NCBI GenBank assembly: GCA_966212505.1
Contig: CBIHRS010000010.1
Span: forward strand, 1-64,000
From: CAMLIZ01 sp966212505
GTDB lineage: Bacteria > Pseudomonadota > Gammaproteobacteria > Burkholderiales > Burkholderiaceae_C
Direction of reading: 5' to 3'
DNA: 64,000 nucleotides
Shown: piece after piece, positions 6,388 to 13,201 of the stretch
Layout of the letters: each line of letters opens with the position of its first letter
Numbering within the stretch: the first letter of the stretch is position 1
Position numbers and translations under genes: made by a program
Notes under the pieces: model-generated
What the model saw: the letters and a program-made list of their open reading frames with translations, nothing else
Database searches by the model: none
What the model was told of the DNA's origin: nothing

Positions 6388-8730
6388 ATGCACACCCTCT
6401 TCCGTCTCTTCGCCAGCCTGCGCCGCGGTGCCGCCGCCTTGCTGCTGCCGCTCGCGCTGTGGCTGCCCGGCGCCGCGCAGGCCGACGCGCTGTCGCTGCT
6501 CGACACCATCGTCTCGGCCGCCGGAGTCTGGCCTTCGGAGCTGCCCAGCATCGAGACCATCCGCGCCGTGCCCGGTGCGCTGCAGAGCTGCAGCAGCTTG
6601 TCGGACAACGACCTGATGAACTGCGCGCAGGCCATCCTCGACCATGCCGATGTCGACCCGGGCGACGCGCAGAAGGTCGAAACGGCGATCAGCATCTACC
6701 TCGACCTCGAGAAGGGCGACTACGTGGCGCTGATGAAAGACAGCGGCCCGGTGATCGGCTGCCTGGCCGCGCAGGCCATGACCGGCTTCGACGTGTGCGG
6801 CGCGCTCGATGCGATCGTCGCCGTGGGCGAGGCGGTGGCCGACGTGGTCGGCGCCTTCGTCGGTGGCCTCGCCGCAGCTGCCGAATGGATCTCGTGCCTG
6901 TTCGGTTGCTCGCACGACAGCGGACCACCGCCCTCGGAGGCCATCTTCGGCAGCCTGCGCGACCGCTTCGGCAACGACAGCGTCACCGCCCACATGGACC
7001 CCGGCGGAGGCGCGGCCTGGACCGCTCACCTGGCCAAGGTGACCGATGCCGCGAAGCAGATGGCGGTGCAGATCAACACAGAGCTGAAGGTGGAGGTGGT
7101 CAAGCCCGCCGACATCACGGCCGCGCTCACCGCCTACATCGCCTATGCCGGCGAGCGCTGGGATGCCGAGATGGACGCCACCGCATGGGATCGCTCGCGC
7201 AAGGACTGGCAGGCTTGGACCCAGAAGCAGGGCCGGGCCGCGATGGTGAGCCTCTACAACGCCGACCCCGCCTCTCGCAACGCGCTGGCCAAGGCGCTCT
7301 CGGCGCAGTGCGTGCAGGCCGACGCCTTCGGCAACGTGGTGCGCGCATGGCGCCTCGAGCGCGGCAAGATCAAGCCCAACTCCACGCTCAACACGCTGTC
7401 CACGCCGGAGGAGTTCTGCGTCACCTGGGTGGCGACCGCCAAGGCCGAGAAGGCCGCGGCCAAGCGCGCCGAAGCACTCAAGGACCAATGCAGCGTGCAG
7501 CCCGCCAGCGGCGACTTCGACAGCCTGCAGTGCAAGACCTACGCCGGCCTCGGCGCGTGCCAGGCGGCACGCAATGCCCTGGGCGCAGCGCTGGGCAACT
7601 TCTTCGGCAGCCCGGCCAAGGGCGGCGGCGTGCCCAACTGCGCAGCAGTGAGTACTGCGGCCGGTGCCGAGTTCTCGGCCGTGCTCGCGCAATACGACCC
7701 CAAGCACCGCTGCGCGCTCAAGGCCGACGGCAAGACCGTGAGCTGCACGCGTGACCTCTCGGTGAGCAAGGCCTGCCAGGTGGCGGTGAAGCGCTACCCC
7801 ACGCAGCAATCGCCGAGCGGCGACACGGTGCCGTCGAACCGGCCGGTCATCGGCGACATCGCCTGCGTGCTGCAGCGCGATGCGGCCTACCAGTCGCTCG
7901 TTTCTCAAACGCAGGCCACCGCCGACCAGTTGGCCCAGGCGCTGGAGAACAACGCGCGCGGCGACGTGGAGCGCTACAACGCCGACCAGACCAACCCGGC
8001 ACGGCGCCTGCGCCTGGTGTCGGCCGACTACAAGGCCGCGTTCACGGTCAATGCCACCGACCCGCTGCTGATCGACGTGGTCTACACCGACCCCGCCGAA
8101 AGCCTCGTGACCGGTCTCGTGCACAAGGCCAACCCGCCGCTGGCGCCGCGCGATGCGAGCGACCCCGACAACGATGGCCAGGACCAGCCCGGCTTCAACG
8201 TCGTGCACGAGATGACCTCGAAGCAACGCGCGCTGATGGACCAGCTCGTGGCCGCGATCGAGTCCGCACGCAAGAGCCGCCCCGCGCTCTCGGGCGGCGG
8301 CCTGGCCGCCGGCGCGGCGGTGACCGAGCGCGTGAGCGGCGCGCCGGTGATCAACCCCGGCGTCGCGCAGGCGGTGGGCGCCGAGCGCGCGCAGGCCAAC
8401 CCTGGCACCGCGCAGGCGGCGCTGCCGGGCGCGGCCACCGGCGTCCAGCGCCAGGGTCCGGCCCCGGCCCTCACGATGAACCCCGGCGCGTTGGCCGCCG
8501 GCGCCAAGGCCGCCAACGCGGGCACCGCTCCCCAGCTCAGCGGTGCCGGTGCGGCCACCGCCACGGCCACCGTGCATTCGCTGGACACCAGCGGCCAGAA
8601 GCAGCTGGCCGAAGCAGGCTGCAAGCCGGTGAACGGCGAGCCCGGCGTGTGGTCGTGCGGCTCGCCGCGTGCGCTCGACCTGTGCAAGAAGCTGCTGGCC
8701 GACAAGAAGGTCGCGGCGTGCCGTCAGTGA
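6388..8730 (+). CDS. Large cysteine-rich exported protein (780 aa)
   Basis: I do not recognise this protein. It begins with an arginine-rich n-region and long hydrophobic core, then AAQADA, a standard Sec signal peptide. The mature chain carries well over ten cysteines, many spaced like disulfide partners (for example CSSLSDNDLMNC, CLFGC, CQAARN, CTRDLSVSKAC). A hydrophobic alanine/glycine-rich stretch near residues 125-170 could insert in a membrane. Residues 610-740 are low-complexity Ala/Gly/Pro/Thr, and the tail ends in a small cysteine module (EAGCKP...WSCGSPRALDLCKK...ACRQ). A GAGGAGG ribosome site precedes the ATG. It probably forms a two-gene operon with 5,745-6,374. A secreted or surface-linked role is inferred from the signal and cysteines only. 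Confidence 0.75.
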   Translation: MHTLFRLFASLRRGAAALLLPLALWLPGAAQADALSLLDTIVSAAGVWPSELPSIETIRAVPGALQSCSSLSDNDLMNCAQAILDHADVDPGDAQKVETAISIYLDLEKGDYVALMKDSGPVIGCLAAQAMTGFDVCGALDAIVAVGEAVADVVGAFVGGLAAAAEWISCLFGCSHDSGPPPSEAIFGSLRDRFGNDSVTAHMDPGGGAAWTAHLAKVTDAAKQMAVQINTELKVEVVKPADITAALTAYIAYAGERWDAEMDATAWDRSRKDWQAWTQKQGRAAMVSLYNADPASRNALAKALSAQCVQADAFGNVVRAWRLERGKIKPNSTLNTLSTPEEFCVTWVATAKAEKAAAKRAEALKDQCSVQPASGDFDSLQCKTYAGLGACQAARNALGAALGNFFGSPAKGGGVPNCAAVSTAAGAEFSAVLAQYDPKHRCALKADGKTVSCTRDLSVSKACQVAVKRYPTQQSPSGDTVPSNRPVIGDIACVLQRDAAYQSLVSQTQATADQLAQALENNARGDVERYNADQTNPARRLRLVSADYKAAFTVNATDPLLIDVVYTDPAESLVTGLVHKANPPLAPRDASDPDNDGQDQPGFNVVHEMTSKQRALMDQLVAAIESARKSRPALSGGGLAAGAAVTERVSGAPVINPGVAQAVGAERAQANPGTAQAALPGAATGVQRQGPAPALTMNPGALAAGAKAANAGTAPQLSGAGAATATATVHSLDTSGQKQLAEAGCKPVNGEPGVWSCGSPRALDLCKKLLADKKVAACRQ

Positions 8731-8737
8731 GTCGGGT

Positions 8738-9382
8738 TCAGCGGACCCCGCGGTCGCTGCCGTAGTGCCCGTCGGCGTTGGCCAGCGCGTGGTCGATCTC
8801 GCGCTGGCTGGCGCCGATCCTCCGCATGACCGCCATCTGGTGCTTCATGCATTTGACTTCCGACTCGATGCCGGCCCATACGCGCCGCGGCACCTCCCCG
8901 CCGGGATGCGCGCCGCGATAGTCGTGGTAGAGCTTCGAGTGGTACGAGTCGTGCGCGATCACGGCCGCGGCCCAGGTGACCGAGTAGTTGGCCGCCGCGT
9001 CGGTCAGGAAGAAGGTCGGCGGATAGACATACGCCCGCATGCCTGAACGCGCTGCCTGCTCGATGCGGCCGACATAGGCCTTGACGATGGCATGCGCCGC
9101 CGGGTCGCGCACCTTCAGCAGCGCCAGCGCCTGGTGAACACGGGCCTGGAAAGCCGCGGAGCCCACGACTTCGGGCTCTGCTCCGCTTTGCATCGGCGCC
9201 GAAGCCGACACACCCGACTCGATGGATTCGGCCACGTCGACCGGTGTTTCCTGCCCGCTTGTGCAGGGCACGCCCTGGAAGGAGACCTGACCACCAGGGA
9301 GCTGGCATCGGTAGACGGCTGCGGAGGCAGGCAGCGATGCCGAGAGAACCGGAAGAAGGCCCAGCAGAACGAGGAGTTTCAT
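8738..9382 (-). CDS. Exported DUF4124-type protein
   Basis: The 214-residue protein has a signal peptide (MKLLVLLGLLPVLSASLPASA) followed directly by AVYRCQLPGGQVSFQGVPC, the two-cysteine N-terminal pattern of DUF4124, a small periplasmic domain frequent in Betaproteobacteria. The remaining 150 residues are helical, with repeated H/Y residues (HDSYHSKLYHDYRG) and one further cysteine, and match nothing I know. I chose the ATG at 9,382; an in-frame ATG at 9,394 would add four residues and is equally possible, since neither has a good ribosome site. It converges on the large exported protein with only 7 bp between the stops. Confidence 0.7.
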   Translation of the reverse strand: MKLLVLLGLLPVLSASLPASAAVYRCQLPGGQVSFQGVPCTSGQETPVDVAESIESGVSASAPMQSGAEPEVVGSAAFQARVHQALALLKVRDPAAHAIVKAYVGRIEQAARSGMRAYVYPPTFFLTDAAANYSVTWAAAVIAHDSYHSKLYHDYRGAHPGGEVPRRVWAGIESEVKCMKHQMAVMRRIGASQREIDHALANADGHYGSDRGVR

Positions 9383-9525
9383 GGCTCGATGCATGGCGCA
9401 TCGTGTGGCGCACTGACTCCCGTTGCTTCCAGTATATCGACCGCTCCGGGGCTTGCGCGAGGGCCTGCCCCTCGCTCCAGAATCGCCGCCCGATATTGGG
9501 TTTGCAGCGAGAAAAGGAGTACGCG

Positions 9526-11031
9526 ATGAACTCTCACGACGTGGTGATCGCAGGCGGCGGGCCGACGGGGCTGATGCTGGCCGGCGAGCTGGCACTGGCC
9601 GGTGTCGACGTGGCCATCGTCGAGCGGCGGGCGAGCCAGGCGCTGGCAGGTTCGCGCGCAGGCGGCCTGCATGCGCGCACGATCGAGATCCTCGACCAGC
9701 GAGGCATCGCCGACCGATTCCTCGCGGAAGGGCAACCCGCGCAGCGTTGCGGCTTCGCCTCGGTGAAGCTGGACATCAGCGACTTCCCGTCGCGCCACAC
9801 CTACACGCTCGGGCTGTGGCAGAACCGCATCGAGCACCTCCTCGCCCAGTGGGTCGAAGAGCTCGGGGTGCGCTTCCATCGCGAGCACCAGGTAACGGGC
9901 TTCATGCAGGACGACACCGGTGTGACGATCGCAACATCGCGCGGCGTCTCGCTGCGGGCCGGCTATCTCGTCGGCTGCGATGGTGGCCGCAGCACGGTGC
10001 GCAAGCTTGCCGGCATCGCGTTTCCCGGCTGGGACGCGACATCGAGCAACCTGATCGCCGAGGTGGAGATGACCGAAGCGCCCCCGCTGGGCATCCACCG
10101 CACTGCGCGGGGCGTCCATTCCTTCGGCAAGCGGGACTACGAGATCCGCAACGGCGAGATCGTCTACAAGGATGGCGGCCCGATCCGCGTGATGGTGCCC
10201 GAGGCGCAGGCAGGCGCGGGCGGCGAACCCACGCTGCAGGAGCTCAGCGCCGCGCTCGTGGCCGTGTGCGGCACCGACTACGGCGTGCACAGCCCCACCT
10301 GGATCTCGCGCTTCACCGATGCCGCGCGCCAGGCCGCTGCCTACCGCGACCGGCGGGTGCTGCTCGCCGGCGACGCTGCGCACGTGCATTCACCGGTGGG
10401 TGGGCAAGGGCTCAACACCGGCGTGCAGGACGCGGTCAACCTGGGCTGGAAGCTGGCCCAGGTGGTCAAGGGCCTCTTGCCCGAGAGCCTGCTCGACACC
10501 TATCACGCCGAGCGGCATCCGGTCGGCGCAGCGGTGCTGCGGCTCGCGATGGCGGGGTCTGCACTGCTCAGGCAGGACGACCACACCCACGCCCTGCGCG
10601 AGACCCTCGGCGAGCTGCTCGTGTTGGACGAGCCCCGCAAGCGGCTCGCCGCGGACCTGTCGGGCCTGGGCATCCGCTATGACCTGGGTCAGGGGCATCC
10701 GCTGCTCGGCCGCCGCATGCCGGACCTCGACCTCGTCACCGCCGACGGCCCATGCCGCGTCTTCAGCCTGCTGCACGACGGACGCGCGGTGCTGCTCGGC
10801 TTGGGCGATGCCAGCGATGTCCTCCAGGAAGGTGCGCAATGGTCCGGCCGCGTTCGATGCCTGCAGGCGCAATGCGAAGGGCCGTGGGAGCTCCCGGTGC
10901 TTGGTGTGGTGGCGGCCCCCACCGGCGTGCTGATCCGGCCCGACGGCCATGTGGCCTGGGTCGGCGAAGGGAGCGTGCAGGGGCTCCACGAAGCGATGCA
11001 GCGATGGTGCGGCGCACCCGGTGCCGCGTGA
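9526..11031 (+). CDS. FAD-dependent aromatic monooxygenase
   Basis: A class A flavoprotein hydroxylase of 501 residues that uses NAD(P)H and O2 to hydroxylate an aromatic or polyketide substrate. Seen are the dinucleotide fold GGGPTGLMLAGELALAG at the N-terminus with the acidic end VER, the conserved DG motif in VGCDGGRSTVRK, and the GD motif in VLLAGDAAHVHSPVGGQGLNTGVQD. The last 120 residues have the thioredoxin-like C-terminal domain of the PheA/TfdB and PgaE subfamily. AAGGAG lies 8 bp before the ATG at 9,526; the frame runs upstream through an exported-protein gene and is not used. The substrate cannot be told from sequence. A glutathione S-transferase gene follows 89 bp later and may be co-expressed. 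Confidence 0.85.
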   Translation: MNSHDVVIAGGGPTGLMLAGELALAGVDVAIVERRASQALAGSRAGGLHARTIEILDQRGIADRFLAEGQPAQRCGFASVKLDISDFPSRHTYTLGLWQNRIEHLLAQWVEELGVRFHREHQVTGFMQDDTGVTIATSRGVSLRAGYLVGCDGGRSTVRKLAGIAFPGWDATSSNLIAEVEMTEAPPLGIHRTARGVHSFGKRDYEIRNGEIVYKDGGPIRVMVPEAQAGAGGEPTLQELSAALVAVCGTDYGVHSPTWISRFTDAARQAAAYRDRRVLLAGDAAHVHSPVGGQGLNTGVQDAVNLGWKLAQVVKGLLPESLLDTYHAERHPVGAAVLRLAMAGSALLRQDDHTHALRETLGELLVLDEPRKRLAADLSGLGIRYDLGQGHPLLGRRMPDLDLVTADGPCRVFSLLHDGRAVLLGLGDASDVLQEGAQWSGRVRCLQAQCEGPWELPVLGVVAAPTGVLIRPDGHVAWVGEGSVQGLHEAMQRWCGAPGAA

Positions 11032-11120
11032 CACCGGGCCAGGCTGATCGGTCAGCATGTCGAAACCGGCCCCGCTCGTTCGTCGTCCACACAAGACCCA
11101 TCACCGACAAGGAGCCGCAC

Positions 11121-11759
11121 ATGGCCATCGTCATCACCGCTTTCGAACGCTCGCCCGACGGCGGCAAAGGACTCGCGCGCGACACCCGCATCCGCTGGGC
11201 GTTGGAGGAAGTGGGCGAGCCGTATGAGGTTCGCCTGCTGCCGTTCGGCGCGATGAAGGAAGCGGCGCACCTGGCCCTTCACCCCTTCGGGCAGATCCCG
11301 ACCTACGAGGAAGGCGATCTCACCCTCTTCGAAACGGGCGCGATCGTGCTGCACATCGCCAACCGCCATGCCGGCCTGCTGCCCGCCGACGCCAACGCGC
11401 GCGAACGCGCGGTCGCCTGGATGTTTGCTGCCGTGAACACGGTGGAGCCGCCGATCCTCGAGCTGACGATGGCCATGCTCTTCGAGCGCGACAAGCCCTG
11501 GTACGCCGACCGCCTGCCCCTGCTGCAAGACCGCGTGCGCCAACGGCTGGAGCGGCTTTCAGCACGACTGGGCGATGCAGACTGGCTCGATGGCGAGTTC
11601 AGTGCCGGCGACCTGATGATGGTGTCGGTGCTGCTCAGGCTGCGGTCGTCGGGCATGCTGGATGAATTCCCTGCACTGGCCGCCTATGTCGCACGCGGCG
11701 AGGCACGGCCTGCGTATCGGCGGGCTTTTGCGGCGCAATTGATGGTGAATGCGGGATAG
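11121..11759 (+). CDS. Glutathione S-transferase
   Basis: A cytosolic GST of 212 residues. The N-terminal thioredoxin-like domain (about 1-80) shows the conserved cis-proline in FGQIPTYEEGDLTLFETGAI and the glutathione-binding ETGAI motif. The helical C-terminal domain contains the DGEFSAGDLMMVSVL segment that matches the N-capping box of the fold. A strong AAGGAG precedes the ATG at 11,121. Placement behind an aromatic monooxygenase suggests conjugation or isomerisation of an electrophilic aromatic product, which is inference. The substrate is unknown. Confidence 0.85.
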   Translation: MAIVITAFERSPDGGKGLARDTRIRWALEEVGEPYEVRLLPFGAMKEAAHLALHPFGQIPTYEEGDLTLFETGAIVLHIANRHAGLLPADANARERAVAWMFAAVNTVEPPILELTMAMLFERDKPWYADRLPLLQDRVRQRLERLSARLGDADWLDGEFSAGDLMMVSVLLRLRSSGMLDEFPALAAYVARGEARPAYRRAFAAQLMVNAG

Positions 11760-11807
11760 CGGCTGGGAGAGGTAAAGCCACGTGTGTTCGCCGCCAAGTG
11801 AATGGTC

Positions 11808-12341
11808 TTATATGCCCAAATGCAATATGCACAAGTGGCGGTCCGAGCTCAAGACTTCATCACATTGAGTTGCGATGGCCCGGAGCGATGTACATACGTC
11901 GTCGCGCTCAAATTCGAGCCGCTCATAAGCGCCACCAGCAGCTGCCGCATCCGCTGCTTCGTTGCTCTCGTCTTCAATCCAGCCGAACGCACCCTGCAGC
12001 TTCAACCGGGCGGGCGACAGAGCAAATAGTTGCGCCCACGCGCGAAAAATCGAACCCGCAACGGCGGCTCCGTCGGTCGTGATCACTGTGCGTCCCCACA
12101 CGTTCAAACCAAACATCAACTGCCGCTTTGATGGGTTCAGGCTAGGAATCCATGCCAAAGAATCGAGCATGTAGCGCACGAGATCGTCATGCAGTGTCGC
12201 TGCAGAGCCAAGGTGGCGCCTAGTCAGGCCCCACGCTTCGGCACGGGATTCGACGACAAAAAACTCGTGGTTGAGACTCATGTTGAATGTATCGGTCGGC
12301 AAACATTGACCCGACAAGAACAGAGGACCAATATCTTGCAT
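11808..12341 (-). CDS. Hypothetical protein with atypical composition
   Basis: I do not recognise this 177-residue protein. It has no signal peptide and no membrane segment, with scattered cysteines and tryptophans. Its third positions are clearly less GC-rich than those of the neighbours, suggesting recent acquisition. The first ATG (12,341) leaves only 40 bp to the divergent methyltransferase gene, so both promoters would overlap; an internal ATG at 12,281 (MSLNHEFFVV) is an alternative. The N-terminal part (FFVVESRAEAWGL) hints at a small-molecule or DNA-modifying fold, but nothing supports a definite function. Confidence 0.55.
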   Translation of the reverse strand: MQDIGPLFLSGQCLPTDTFNMSLNHEFFVVESRAEAWGLTRRHLGSAATLHDDLVRYMLDSLAWIPSLNPSKRQLMFGLNVWGRTVITTDGAAVAGSIFRAWAQLFALSPARLKLQGAFGWIEDESNEAADAAAAGGAYERLEFERDDVCTSLRAIATQCDEVLSSDRHLCILHLGI

Positions 12342-12381
12342 CGGCGCCGTGCCGGCACCGGTGCTTCAAAAGGGAAACCCG

Positions 12382-13194
12382 ATGGCCGAGAGCGACAAGG
12401 TGTTTGCAGGCTCGATCCCGCAGCTCTACGACACGCTGATGGTGCCACTGATCTTCCAGGCCTATGCCGACGGCGTGGCGGAACTCATCGCTTCCCTCTC
12501 ACCCGAAGCGGTGCTCGAAACGGCCGCCGGCACCGGCGTGGTCACGCGCGCGCTGGCACCCCGGCTCGGCGCTGGTGCACGCTATGTCGTGACCGACCTG
12601 AACCAGCCGATGCTCGACCATGCCGCCGCTCGCCAGCTGCCCGATGCGCGCATCAGCTGGCGACAGGCCGATGCGCTGGCCCTGCCCTTCGGCGACGCCT
12701 CGTTCGACGTGGTGTGCTGCCAGTTCGGCGCGATGTTCTTTCCCGACCGGGTCGCCGGCTATGCCGAGGCGCGCCGCGTGCTACGGCAAGGCGGGCGCTT
12801 CGTGTTCAGTGTGTGGGACCGCATCGAGGAGAACGACTTTGCCGATGAGGTCACCCATGCCATGGCCACGATGTTTCCGCACGACCCGCCACGGTTTCTA
12901 GCTCGCACGCCGCATGGCTATCACGATGTCGCGTTGATCCGCCACGAGTTGAATCGCGCCGGCTTCACCGACATCATCATCGAGACGCGCGAGGCAGTGA
13001 GCCTTGCGCCCTCGGCACGCGATGCCGCCACGGCCTACTGCCAGGGCACACCGCTGCGCAATGAGATCGAGGTACGCAAGCCTGGCTCGCTTCAACGGGC
13101 CACCGACCTTGCGACGGCGGCCATCGCCGCACACCACGGCGACGGCCCGGTGGCCGGGAGGATCCAGGCGCACGTGATCACGGCGGCCGCGTAA
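12382..13194 (+). CDS. SAM-dependent methyltransferase (class I)
   Basis: The 270-residue protein has the class I Rossmann methyltransferase core: motif I ETAAGTGVVTRAL, acidic end of strand 2 in VVTDLNQPMLDHA, motif II/III region WRQADALALPFGDASFDVV and motif post-III RVLRQGGRFVFSVWD. It resembles the UbiE/Methyltransf_11 group. The start chosen at 12,382 (MAESDKVFAG) has AAGGG upstream; the 33-bp longer frame lacks conservation. The substrate is unknown. It ends 7 bp before the convergent ribonucleotide reductase gene. Confidence 0.82.
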   Translation: MAESDKVFAGSIPQLYDTLMVPLIFQAYADGVAELIASLSPEAVLETAAGTGVVTRALAPRLGAGARYVVTDLNQPMLDHAAARQLPDARISWRQADALALPFGDASFDVVCCQFGAMFFPDRVAGYAEARRVLRQGGRFVFSVWDRIEENDFADEVTHAMATMFPHDPPRFLARTPHGYHDVALIRHELNRAGFTDIIIETREAVSLAPSARDAATAYCQGTPLRNEIEVRKPGSLQRATDLATAAIAAHHGDGPVAGRIQAHVITAAA

Positions 13195-13201
13195 CGCGCC
13201 C

